Source: Solirubrobacteraceae bacterium
GTDB lineage: Bacteria > Actinomycetota > Thermoleophilia > Solirubrobacterales > Solirubrobacteraceae
Direction of reading: 5' to 3'
Assembly (NCBI GenBank): GCA_023230855.1
Contig: JALNWQ010000021.1
Span: 1-59,529, forward strand
DNA: 59,529 nucleotides
The position numbers and the translations under genes are program-made. This document shows, in pieces, positions 1 through 8,794 of the stretch (within the stretch, counting starts at the first letter, position 1; every line of letters begins with the position of its first letter). Below the pieces are notes generated by a model. The model had not been told where the DNA came from. It was given only the letters and a program-made list of their open reading frames with translations, and made no database searches.

Positions 1-27
1 AATGCCTGCTCCAGCTCGGGCCGCCGC

Positions 28-3000
28 GGCTCACCCCCGCTCGCGCGGGGAGGACACCTGCCCTCGCCGAGCGAGACGGCCGGGCAGCGGCTCACCCCCG
101 CTCGCGCGGGGAGGACACGACCGGAGAAACGACCATGGACCCGAACAACGGCTCACCCCCGCTCGCGCGGGGAGGACTGGCGGACCGCGTCGACCCTGAT
201 CAACTCGTCCGGCTCACCCCCGCTCGCGCGGGGAGGACCCAAGCCCGGCTTCCCGTTCGCCCTTCGACGCCGGCTCACCCCCGCTCGCGCGGGGAGGACG
301 TGCCGAGCCCGGTCACCATCGGCGTGGCGCTCGGCTCACCCCCGCTCGCGCGGGGAGGACGTGCGCCACCGCGGCAGGACCCGAGGGTCCGCCGGCTCAC
401 CCCCGCTCGCGCGGGGAGGACTCTCGCCGCCCGGCGGGACGGTGCTCGACCCCGGCTCACCCCCGCTCGCGCGGGGAGGACCCCCACCCTGCTCCCCGCC
501 CGCGGCCTCCTCGCGGCTCACCCCCGCTCGCGCGGGGAGGACACAACGAGCCCGACGCCTGGAGCGACGGGGAGCGGCTCACCCCCGCTCGCGCGGGGAG
601 GACGGTGGGGGCGGGGGTGTACGGGATGCCGTCGCCGGCTCACCCCCGCTCGCGCGGGGAGGACCGCCGAACCGACAGGGCCACCGCCTTGTTGACCGGC
701 TCACCCCCGCTCGCGCGGGGAGGACTCGCGCATCGCCCGGAACGGCGTCATCGCCACCGGCTCACCCCCGCTCGCGCGGGGAGGACAGGTACTGCCCGGC
801 CCGCACCCTCTGGCCGACCGGCTCACCCCCGCTCGCGCGGGGAGGACTCCTCGTTGCTCTGCGCGCCAGACCCGCCCGGCGGCTCACCCCCGCTCGCGCG
901 GGGAGGACATGGCTACCGGGTCCGCCAGTCGATGGTCCTCAGGCTCACCCCCGCTCGCGCGGGGAGGACAACTCCTTCAGCGTGAAGCCCTTGCCGCCGT
1001 TCGGCTCACCCCCGCTCGCGCGGGGAGGACTCCGGTTGGGGGCACGGTGTCGCGGACGGTCACGGCTCACCCCCGCTCGCGCGGGGAGGACAGCCGCAGG
1101 ACGGTCTTGCGGTCCCCGCCCTTCGGCTCACCCCCGCTCGCGCGGGGAGGACATCGCCACACGGCCGGTGGCCGCCTCCGGCAGCGGCTCACCCCCGCTC
1201 GCGCGGGGAGGACATCTCGCGCAGCGCATTGGTCAGCTGTGCCACCGGCTCACCCCCGCTCGCGCTGGGAGGACGTCGGGCTGCCGGCAGCGTCCCGGAG
1301 CGGGTGCGGCTCACCCCCGCTCGCGCGGGGAGGACGTCAGCGGCGGATCGGTGGCGTGCGACAGCGCCGGCTCACCCCCGCTCGCGCGGGGAGGACGTCG
1401 ACACGGCGTTCAGGACCGGAACGAGCGCCGGCTCACCCCCGCTCGCGCGGGGAGGACCTCTGGGCGTCGAGCGACCTCGGCTTCCGCATCGGCTCACCCC
1501 CGCTCGCGCGGGGAGGACCGCCGGAAAGCTGCCGAGGACAAGGCCCGGCGCGGCTCACCCCCGCTCGCGCGGGGAGGACGAGGCTGGTGGTCGGGTTCGC
1601 GAGCTGGGCGGCGGCTCACCCCCGCTCGCGCGGGGAGGACCGCAGCGCGGCGCTCGCCGCGCAGCTCCCGCACGGCTCACCCCCGCTCGCGCGGGGAGGA
1701 CCGGGCCAGGGCGCGAACCTCCGCGACCGGCCGCGGCTCACCCCCGCTCGCGCGGGGAGGACGCGACCGCGGCCCGATGCTGCCGTGGGAGCAGCGGCTC
1801 ACCCCCGCTCGCGCGGGGAGGACCGCTGCGCCTCCCCCAGCATGTCCGCAAGGACCGGCTCACCCCCGCTCGCGCGGGGAGGACGTTCGCGGAGGACCTT
1901 CCGTGCCTCCCGCTTGTCCCTCACCCCCGCTCGCGCGGGGAGGACGTACTCGCCGCTGTCGTGCGCGTCGGTGACGGCGGCTCACCCCCGCTCGCGCGGG
2001 GAGGACCTCGGGTTCTTGTGGGCGAAGCTCCGGCCGGTCGGCTCACCCCCGCTCGCGCGGGGAGGACGTGGCGGGAGCTATCGACTGCCACGCGATCCGC
2101 GGCTCACCCCCGCTCGCGCGGGGAGGACTTTCGTGACTCAACCGGAGTAGATCGCTCCGCGGCTCACCCCCGCTCGCGCGGGGAGGACAACGACTGCTCG
2201 AGGCCGCGGACGACAGCGGGCGGCTCACCCCCGCTCGCGCGGGGAGGACGGCTACACCGAGGGCGACATCGACGTCAAGTTCGGCTCACCCCCGCTCGCG
2301 CGGGGAGGACCACCGCGGGTTCACTGCCGCGTCCGGCGTGGACGGCTCACCCCCGCTCGCGCGGGGAGGACCGGTTCAGCATCGCCTCGTCCAGCTCGTT
2401 GACCGGCTCACCCCCGCTCGCGCGGGGAGGACTGCTCGGCGGCGTCCCTCTCGGCCTTGGCGTCCGGCTCACCCCCGCTCGCGCGGGGAGGACCTGCCCG
2501 ACGACCCCGCCGACATGTTCCCCGACGGCTCACCCCCGCTCGCGCGGGGAGGACCGGACGGTGCGGGCGGATCGGGTCTTGGTGGTGGCTCACCCCCGCT
2601 CGCGCGGGGAGGACATCGCCGAAGTGCGCGTGAAGCGCAACGGCAACGGCTCACCCCCGCTCGCGCGGGGAGGACACGGGGACGCAGACGGCGGCGACGA
2701 TCAGCGACGGCTCACCCCCGCTCGCGCGGGGAGGACGGCTTCCCGCCGTTCGGGAACCCCTCGAAGTGCGGCTCACCCCCGCTCGCGCGGGGAGGACATG
2801 GTGAACGCCGACGGTGGCGTCACGTCGTACGGCTCACCCCCGCTCGCGCGGGGAGGACGGCGAGTCCGTCACGGACGTCGCACGAACCATCGGCTCACCC
2901 CCGCTCGCGCGGGGAGGACGGGTTCCTGATGCGCAACCGGCACGGGTCGTGCGGCTCACCCCCGCTCGCGCGGGGAGGACTCCTGCTACCGGGTCCTCAA

Positions 3001-3407
3001 GCCCGACACCCACGGCTCACCCCCGCTCGCGCGGGGAGGACGCGTACGCGGTGATCGCCCGGCCGCGGTCGCACGGCTCACCCCCGCTCGCGCGGGGAGG
3101 ACGTTCGTCGATCACCGAGGTGGATAACCGGCAACGGCTCACCCCCGCTCGCGCGGGGAGGACGACACGCTGGGCGAGGAGGCCGTGTCGCGTGACGGCT
3201 CACCCCCGCTCGCGCGGGGAGGACCGCCCCAGCAACCCCCCCGCGGCCTCGACCGCCGGCTCACCCCCGCTCGCGCGGGGAGGACCCGACGGACTGCTCG
3301 TCGACGACCACGCCGACCGGCTCACCCCCGCTCGCGCGGGGAGGACTCTATCTGCGCTTCTTCTCGGCGCATCGCCATCGGCTCACCCCCGCTCGCGCGG
3401 GGAGGAC
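28..3407 (-). CRISPR. Type I-E CRISPR array, at least 56 repeats and 55 spacers
   Basis: A 28-bp repeat recurs every 61 bp from 28 to 3407. I count 56 copies and 55 complete spacers; 52 spacers are 33 nt and three are 32 nt (after the repeats at 394, 2101 and 2527). The repeat carries the CCCCGC-TCGC-GCGGGG stem-loop typical of I-E repeats bound by Cas6e. In crRNA orientation (minus strand) it begins GTCCTCCCC and ends GTGAGCC, so the leader end is at 3407, next to the cas genes on the same strand. Two internal copies vary: at 1247 (stem base changed at 1266) and at 1918 (first two bases gg to cc). Bases 1-27 are probably part of another spacer; the leftmost repeat is perfect, so the array likely extends outside the window. 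Confidence 0.99.
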
Positions 3408-3454
3408 ACTTCGGCCGCATGGAAATGTACCTGCATTTTCAAGGTTCGAACGAA
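3408..3454 (-). promoter_or_regulatory. CRISPR leader, short and AT-rich
   Basis: These 47 bases separate the exonuclease stop codon from the first repeat. Bases 3421-3454 are about 59 percent A+T, in strong contrast to the GC-rich surroundings, as expected for a leader. AAATG and CATTT form a small inverted repeat around TACCTG. Known I-E leaders are usually longer, so the functional leader may run into the 3' end of the exonuclease gene. Promoter boxes are not clear. Confidence 0.65.
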
Positions 3455-4294
3455 TCACGTGTGCGATTCGTGGTCCGAACTGTCGGCGACGCACGGTTGC
3501 GCCCCTTCACCCAGGAGAGCTTCGGCGACCAGCGCCGTGATGTCCAGCCCCCGCATCTCGTCGACGACGGACGAGATCGCCAGCGGGGTGGGTGGTCCAC
3601 GCTCGCCGTACTCGCCGAGAAGCCGCCGCACGAGCCCGCGCTGGGACGCGCCGGCAAACGCCGTCGGTACGACCCGATCGAGCCCTGCGACGACTGCCGT
3701 CCAGCCCGCCTCGTGGAGCTGCCGTGGCGCGGTGCCCCCGCCACCCGCGACGAGCACGATGCCCGCGACCGTGTCTAGCCCTCGAGCCTCCGCGGCGACC
3801 ACCATCCTGGCGAGCGTTCGTGCCAGCGTCTCCGCGTCTCCCATCGCCGTGTGGCGACCGTGCGCGACGACGTCGAAGCGACGCGCCAACACGTCCAACG
3901 CCCGGCGTCGACCAAGGCTGGCAGTGCAGAGCCACCTTGTGGGGGCGGCCAGGCGTGACCCAGACGTCCTCGGGTCGGCCTCCAGGAACGCGAGGTCGAA
4001 GCGCGCGTTGTGGGCCACCACGATGCTGTCGGGAAGCTCAGGCGCGACGCGCTCGACCAGGTCCTCCAGCGTCCCTCCGCCTGAGCGTCGCCATTCGATC
4101 CGCCGGATCTCGTGCAGGCCCGCATCAAGCACCACGACGGCGACCTCACGCAACTCGTGCCGGGCAGGGTCGAGCCCCGTGGTCTCCGTGTCGAGCACCA
4201 CCCATCCGCTACCTGGCCGCCGGAGAGGCAACCCTCCGACACCCCGCGCACACCAAGCTGTCGCGGGCATCGCCCGCCAGCCCCGATCAGCCAC
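3455..4294 (-). CDS. CRISPR-associated DEDDh 3'-5' exonuclease (DnaQ-like)
   Basis: This encodes a 279-residue protein from the GTG start chosen here. All five DEDDh catalytic residues are visible: D35 and E37 in LDTETTGL, D100 in AHNARFD, and H148 and D153 in HTAMGDAE. A C-terminal extension of about 90 residues has no fold I recognise. The gene lies directly after cas2 and before the leader, where some I-E systems carry a DEDDh domain fused to Cas2. Here it is in another frame: its GTG at 4294 overlaps the cas2 stop by 8 nt and has GAAAGG 8 nt upstream. An ATG at 4339 would lengthen the overlap. DnaQ-type nucleases trim prespacers for Cas1-Cas2, so that role is inferred. A frameshifted Cas2 fusion is possible but less likely. 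Confidence 0.88.
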   Translation of the reverse strand: MADRGWRAMPATAWCARGVGGLPLRRPGSGWVVLDTETTGLDPARHELREVAVVVLDAGLHEIRRIEWRRSGGGTLEDLVERVAPELPDSIVVAHNARFDLAFLEADPRTSGSRLAAPTRWLCTASLGRRRALDVLARRFDVVAHGRHTAMGDAETLARTLARMVVAAEARGLDTVAGIVLVAGGGGTAPRQLHEAGWTAVVAGLDRVVPTAFAGASQRGLVRRLLGEYGERGPPTPLAISSVVDEMRGLDITALVAEALLGEGAQPCVADSSDHESHT

Positions 4295-4586
4295 CGCGCG
4301 CGCCTTTCGGGGGAAGACGCACCGCGGCGAACCCGTCAAGGTCGACGAGCTCCCGCGCGCGATCTCCGTGCTGCCGGATCTCGAGTCCCTGCTCGTTGCG
4401 TGCAGCCGACACCATCAGGCACGCACCGGCACCACGATACGTGCAGACCCTTCGCCATAGGCGCTCCCGCACCATCGGCGTGACGTCGCCGGTGAACACG
4501 CCCGCCTGCGGCTGCAACATCCACCGCGACAGGTCGCCCCGCAGGCCAGCGGACACGCGCTTGACCACGATGACCGTCAGGCTCAC
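4287..4586 (-). CDS. cas2: CRISPR-associated endoribonuclease-fold protein Cas2 (I-E type)
   Basis: This 99-residue protein has the usual size for I-E Cas2. It shows the family pattern: LRGDLSRWMLQ near residue 15, AGVFTGDV, and the terminal VDLDGF stretch where I-E Cas2 proteins normally end. With Cas1 it forms the spacer integrase. The GTG start overlaps the cas1 stop (GTGA), so the two are translationally coupled. The chain ends 15 residues after VDLDG rather than reading into the exonuclease, which argues that Cas2 is an independent, complete protein. Confidence 0.95.
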   Translation of the reverse strand: MSLTVIVVKRVSAGLRGDLSRWMLQPQAGVFTGDVTPMVRERLWRRVCTYRGAGACLMVSAARNEQGLEIRQHGDRARELVDLDGFAAVRLPPKGARGG

Positions 4587-5545
4587 CCGTCGCGCCCTCC
4601 GCCCGATTCGCCGTAATTGCGCCCCCCGGGCACCGCACCGTCCGGATCCCAGATGCTCGACGGCTTGGCGAGGTCAGCATCGCCGGCATCGACCACGGTC
4701 ATCCCGTCTCCGTCCTCGGGGTCGAGGTCGAACAACCGGGCGAGATCATCGACGATCCGCCCCAACAGCCGCGTCTCGTGGAACTGGTCACGCAACGCGT
4801 GCCTCGCGGCCCGCTCGACGTCGACCGCGCCGCTCTGCACGGCGCGAAATGCCGCCGGGACCGACGTCTCGGTCTTGTACAGGTCGGCCACGTCGTACAC
4901 GAATGACAGTGCCTTGCCCGTGTGGACGAACCCCAGCCCAGGCCCGTACCCGGCGCTCACAATCGCGGCGTGACAGACGCCGTACAGGCAGCTGTTGGCG
5001 GCCGAGAGCGCCCGGTTCACGGGACTGGACCGGTCCCAGTCGTCGCGGCGGTACCGTCGCCCTTCCCACGGCACACCGGTTTCGTGGCTCCACGCGCGAT
5101 ACGCGTCGCGCACTCGTGCGCCCTCCCGGCCTCGGATCTGCTGCAGCGTCAGTTCAGCCGGAAGGTCGTCCGAGAACCGCATCTCGTACATCCTCCTCAC
5201 GACCCTCAACCGCAGGTCGGGGTCGCTGAGCCATTCGGCTTGGCGCAACAGACGGCTCGCGCTGCGCGTGTCACCGAGGCCGGTCGCGTAGAGCCGCACA
5301 CCTTCCTCACCGGCCCAGGCGACGGTGCACCCGCACTCTGCCGCGTTGATGATCGCGCGCTGCGTGACGGTCGTGCCCGGTCCCAGCAGCACGAGCGAAA
5401 GCGCCCCGATCGGTAGCGGGACGCGACCCGTCTCGTTGACGAAGCAGACCGAGCGATCATCCTGCTCCAACCGGCCGTACTGGAGGTAGACGAAGCTGCC
5501 GGAGTCCCGGACCTTCGGCAACAGGTGAAGATCGTCGATCCGCAT
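4583..5545 (-). CDS. cas1: CRISPR integrase Cas1 (I-E type)
   Basis: This 320-residue protein is the spacer integrase. The four metal-binding residues known for E. coli Cas1 are at the same numbers here: E141 (GREGARVR), H208 (GLGFVHTG), D218 and D221 (SFVYDVAD). The segment SAANSCLYGV is also typical of I-E Cas1. It starts with ATG 12 nt after the cas6e stop and overlaps cas2 by four bases. With Cas2, and presumably the adjacent exonuclease, it forms the adaptation module at the 3' end of the cas operon. Confidence 0.98.
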   Translation of the reverse strand: MRIDDLHLLPKVRDSGSFVYLQYGRLEQDDRSVCFVNETGRVPLPIGALSLVLLGPGTTVTQRAIINAAECGCTVAWAGEEGVRLYATGLGDTRSASRLLRQAEWLSDPDLRLRVVRRMYEMRFSDDLPAELTLQQIRGREGARVRDAYRAWSHETGVPWEGRRYRRDDWDRSSPVNRALSAANSCLYGVCHAAIVSAGYGPGLGFVHTGKALSFVYDVADLYKTETSVPAAFRAVQSGAVDVERAARHALRDQFHETRLLGRIVDDLARLFDLDPEDGDGMTVVDAGDADLAKPSSIWDPDGAVPGGRNYGESGGGRDG

Positions 5546-5557
5546 CGTCGGGTGCTC

Positions 5558-6241
5558 TCATGCAGGCGCCAGGCTCAGCAGGCCACAGCCATAGGCCTTC
5601 GCGGGCCCGATCCCGGTCCGCAACGCCTCGCGACAAGCGATCTCATCGCGCACCTCGAGTCGACCCTCGTAGAGCACGGGCCGAACCGTCACTCCACCGG
5701 CACGCTTGGGCTGGCGCAGCGGAGGTAGGACATCGACACGCAGCCCGCCTGCACCGTCGATCAACTCGAACCCGGCACCAGCGGCGCGGTTCTCGACCCA
5801 CGCCCGGCGCTCGTCGTCGTTGTCCAGGGGAACTCGCCGCGAGTGCCGCGGGCGTTCCTTGCCTGGTCGTGGGAGTGCGGTCTTGCGGGTCGCATTGCCA
5901 AGCAAGCGGAACCGAAACCGTCGACCGACGGTCACCGCATCGACCAGGTCACGCGCGTCACGGACCTCAACGCTCAGTGCGTAACCCTCGGGGAGACCCG
6001 ACCAGTCGGGTAGGGCGACGGACTGCACGAGTACCTCATGGGGCGCCCCCACCTCATGAGGATCACGTCGCAACGCGGATTCGACCCGAAACAGCACGCC
6101 GAGCGCCGCCCGTGGATCGGGACCGTCGTACTGCGGAAAGCCACGCATGAGCGTGCGGTGCAACCCGACGACGTCCCCGAGATCGCGGACGACCAACGGG
6201 TCGCGCGGATGCAGGCGCAAGCGACTGAGGTAAAGGCTCAT
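5558..6241 (-). CDS. cas6e: crRNA-processing endoribonuclease Cas6e (CasE)
   Basis: This 227-residue RAMP protein should cut the array transcript at the base of the repeat hairpin and remain bound to the crRNA 3' end in Cascade. A histidine at 28 (VVGLHRTLM) is at the position of the known catalytic His of the family. The C-terminal glycine-rich loop GIGPAKAYGCGLLSL is the family signature. Its ATG overlaps the cas5e stop (ATGA). Its position after cas5e and before cas1 is canonical for I-E. Confidence 0.96.
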   Translation of the reverse strand: MSLYLSRLRLHPRDPLVVRDLGDVVGLHRTLMRGFPQYDGPDPRAALGVLFRVESALRRDPHEVGAPHEVLVQSVALPDWSGLPEGYALSVEVRDARDLVDAVTVGRRFRFRLLGNATRKTALPRPGKERPRHSRRVPLDNDDERRAWVENRAAGAGFELIDGAGGLRVDVLPPLRQPKRAGGVTVRPVLYEGRLEVRDEIACREALRTGIGPAKAYGCGLLSLAPA

Positions 6242-6951
6242 CGACCGGCGCTCCCACCGTCGCCGTCGCGCGCGGTGACCCGCATGCGTCGCACGCCGAA
6301 CTGTCGCGTGCCGAACGCCGCCCCGTGCGGCTGATCGGCGCGAGACTCCTCGCCCTCAGGGTCCTCGACGACGAGGGTCTGTGAGGCGTCCGCCGGACGT
6401 TCGCCATACGGCGACATCGTGGCGTGGCGTTGGGCCTGTGGCTTCCAATCGTCCTGCAGCGCCGCGGCCAACGGGCCGGCAAACACCGCGCGGTCGTCGA
6501 CGAGGGGCCCCGCCGGGGGGCAGGACCGACGACCGAGCGCAAGAGGCCAGCGTGGTCGACTCACCGCCTCGCGCAGCTCCGCGAGCCAGTCCTGGTCGTC
6601 GCCCTCGAGCCCGACGACGAAGGTGGCGTCCTGCAGGTAGTAGCGCTCGGTCACGATCCCGCGCCCTCGGGATCCGCTGGCGACGGCCACCCCTCCGGAC
6701 CCAGGTACCGCACCGACGGTGTGAAAGTCCCGCAGGATGCTTCCGGCTCGCACGACGCGCACTCCGAACCGCAGCGATGCCAGGTCGTCCACCGACTCGT
6801 GACGAGTCCGGCCGAGCGCCGCCGCGATCAATCCGACGACGCCGGACTTCGACGGCCAGAGGTCGGTCGACCGGACTTCGAAGCGGCTGCCGGTGCCCCA
6901 GGACTGCAGCGGTGCCGCGAGCCAGAGCCGCAATGTGCCGGTGCCGCTCAC
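6238..6951 (-). CDS. cas5e: Cascade subunit Cas5e (CasD)
   Basis: This 237-residue protein matches I-E Cas5, the RAMP subunit that caps the crRNA 5' handle. The N-terminal LRLWLAAPLQSWG and SKSGVVGLIAAALGR are diagnostic of Cas5e. The GTG start overlaps the cas7e stop (GTGA). It lies between cas7e and cas6e as expected and forms part of the Cascade backbone. Confidence 0.96.
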   Translation of the reverse strand: MSGTGTLRLWLAAPLQSWGTGSRFEVRSTDLWPSKSGVVGLIAAALGRTRHESVDDLASLRFGVRVVRAGSILRDFHTVGAVPGSGGVAVASGSRGRGIVTERYYLQDATFVVGLEGDDQDWLAELREAVSRPRWPLALGRRSCPPAGPLVDDRAVFAGPLAAALQDDWKPQAQRHATMSPYGERPADASQTLVVEDPEGEESRADQPHGAAFGTRQFGVRRMRVTARDGDGGSAGR

Positions 6952-8150
6952 GCCCGCCCCCGGGCGTGAGCGATCAAGGAGTCGAGATCGGGCGCGCGCG
7001 CGACGTCGCCCTCGATCCCCGGGGCAAGCGTCGAGAGCACGACCGACGCGAGCTCGTCCTTGGCGCGACCATAGGTCGCGTTGAGCACCGCGAACTCCTC
7101 GATCATGCGGCGACTCGACTCGATCGCGACGCCTTCGTTGCCGGCGGAATCCGTACCGAAGGGCGGCACCGGCGCGGCGAACGCATTGGCCAGGTTCCAG
7201 GCCCCGCGCTGCCGTCGAACGGCCAGCACGGTCGTCGGCGGGTTGCGCGCGGCGAAGCTGTTCTGCTTGCCGCTTGGAATCGCGGTGACGAAGCCTTCCG
7301 TGAACGCCTCGACGGCAGCGTCGACGATGGGATCCGACGCATCGTCGGCACCGAGGTTCACGGCCAACTGACCGACGTCAAGCACGGCGTAGCGGTAGAA
7401 GCAGCTCGCGTTGAACTGGATGTCTCCGATCATGTCGGCGCCCTCGGTGTCGTCGGGGCGCAGGTCGTCGACCGCCGTGAAGTAGTCGACCTCGTCGGCG
7501 AGTCGGTGGGTGCCGATGGCGTGGGCGACCTGGCATGCGGCGTCGACGTTGCTCTCCGGCATCTCGGCGACCATCCGTCCGAACAGTGCGACGTCGACGG
7601 CGTCCGACGGTGCCGTCAGAGCCGACGTGATCTGCGCCGTCGCGGGCTTGGGGAGCTTCGCCTTCGTGCGCTTCGCCTTCGCAGGATTGTCCGCGGGCGC
7701 CTCCGTCAGCGTCGACGTGATGGCGTCGATCTCGTCACCGAACTCGACCGCCACCGCGGCGAGCGTGTCGAGGTCGTGCGCGCGGAAGAACACGAGCTGT
7801 CCGGTCTTGACGACGCGCGCATCTGCGTCACCCTCGGACTGCTTGAGGCTGAGCCCGAGCGGCTCGGCCTCGAGGACGACAGCGGCGCGGTGGATGGCCA
7901 CCTCCGGCGACAGGCCGTGCCCGTCGATCAGACGCGCGACGACCTGCTCGTGCGCGCGCTTCGTCCGGGTCGCGACCGTCAGGCCGGAGACCTCGGAGCG
8001 GAACTGCTCCCGGATGGCGCGCTTCCACGACTGACTGCTCACTCGTGCGCGCCGCACGCCGCCGAAGACGCACTCCTTGGGCCGACCGGTGTCGTCCCGG
8101 TTGAGGTTGGCGGGCGCGAAGCTCTGGATGGCGTGCAGTTCGAGGATCAT
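6948..8150 (-). CDS. cas7e: Cascade backbone subunit Cas7e (Cse4/CasC)
   Basis: This 400-residue protein is the repeated backbone subunit of Cascade that coats the crRNA spacer. The start MILELHAIQSFAPANLNRDD and the segment ARVSSQSWKRAIR are strongly conserved in Cas7e. The motif DIQFNASCFYRYAVLD and the NPPTTVLAVRR stretch also fit. Its ATG overlaps the cse2 stop (ATGA). Confidence 0.97.
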   Translation of the reverse strand: MILELHAIQSFAPANLNRDDTGRPKECVFGGVRRARVSSQSWKRAIREQFRSEVSGLTVATRTKRAHEQVVARLIDGHGLSPEVAIHRAAVVLEAEPLGLSLKQSEGDADARVVKTGQLVFFRAHDLDTLAAVAVEFGDEIDAITSTLTEAPADNPAKAKRTKAKLPKPATAQITSALTAPSDAVDVALFGRMVAEMPESNVDAACQVAHAIGTHRLADEVDYFTAVDDLRPDDTEGADMIGDIQFNASCFYRYAVLDVGQLAVNLGADDASDPIVDAAVEAFTEGFVTAIPSGKQNSFAARNPPTTVLAVRRQRGAWNLANAFAAPVPPFGTDSAGNEGVAIESSRRMIEEFAVLNATYGRAKDELASVVLSTLAPGIEGDVARAPDLDSLIAHARGRA

Positions 8151-8794
8151 GCGGGCTCCTGGTCGTCTGTCGTGGGTTCAATGGATTCGGTGTCGCTGGC
8201 ATCGGGATCTCCGGTCCCCGACGGCAGCCAGAAGTGGAAGGCCCAGCGCCGCTGAACCGCACGGTCTTCGCGCTGCCACGCCCCGAGGTCGCGCACGAGT
8301 TGCGCTACGTCGAGCCCGAGCCGGTCGGCGCCGAGCAGCGCAATCGTGCGCCGGAGGTGTCGAGGGAGCGCCTCTCGACCCGAGCCGAGCAGTGTCTGCA
8401 TCAGGGCCTCGACGTTCTCCGGGCGTCGCACGCTCGTGAGCGCGCGCAGGTCACGCCCAAGCGATGCTCCGCCGCGCTTCGTGCGACGCACCAGAGGTCG
8501 GGGAGCACGTGCCACGAGGGCCGCGACCGCGAGCGCATCGTCGAGGGTCTTGGACGTCTCATCCGTCAGACGCGAGGCGGATCCCAGGTCGATGTGCTGT
8601 CCGATGAGCCGCATGAGAGCCGGGCTCGCGTCGGGATCACCAAACCGCCGGCCGACGCCGCGGCGCAGCTGCGCCAGGGTTCGCAGCGCGTCCGACCGGT
8701 GGTACTGCGCCGCGGCGTCGAGGTGCGCAAGCTGGTCGTGCAGCGCGTCGGCGACCGCCGCGCGAACGGATTGCGATGTGTCGGGGATGCTCAC
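8147..8794 (-). CDS. cse2: Cascade small subunit Cse2 (CasB/Cas11e)
   Basis: The protein is 215 residues from the GTG at 8794. I chose that start because it overlaps the cse1 stop (GTGA) and has AAGGAG a few bases upstream; the frame stays open another 27 codons upstream inside cse1, which I discount. It is an alpha-helical protein with RDLGAWQREDRAVQRRWAF near the C-terminus, like other Cse2 proteins. Two copies normally form the belly of Cascade and stabilise the R-loop. Confidence 0.92.
   Translation of the reverse strand: MSIPDTSQSVRAAVADALHDQLAHLDAAAQYHRSDALRTLAQLRRGVGRRFGDPDASPALMRLIGQHIDLGSASRLTDETSKTLDDALAVAALVARAPRPLVRRTKRGGASLGRDLRALTSVRRPENVEALMQTLLGSGREALPRHLRRTIALLGADRLGLDVAQLVRDLGAWQREDRAVQRRWAFHFWLPSGTGDPDASDTESIEPTTDDQEPA

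Noticed and set aside
2..3778. Long open frames through the array on both strands, with repeating SPPLARGG, LTPARAGRT and AHPRSRGED
   Set aside because: They are translations of the CRISPR repeat; the 61-bp period shifts frame each unit so three peptides alternate. Not genes.
4287..4339. Cas2-exonuclease fusion by frameshift
   Set aside because: Cas2 ends soon after its normal C-terminus and the exonuclease has its own GTG and ribosome site; kept only as an alternative.
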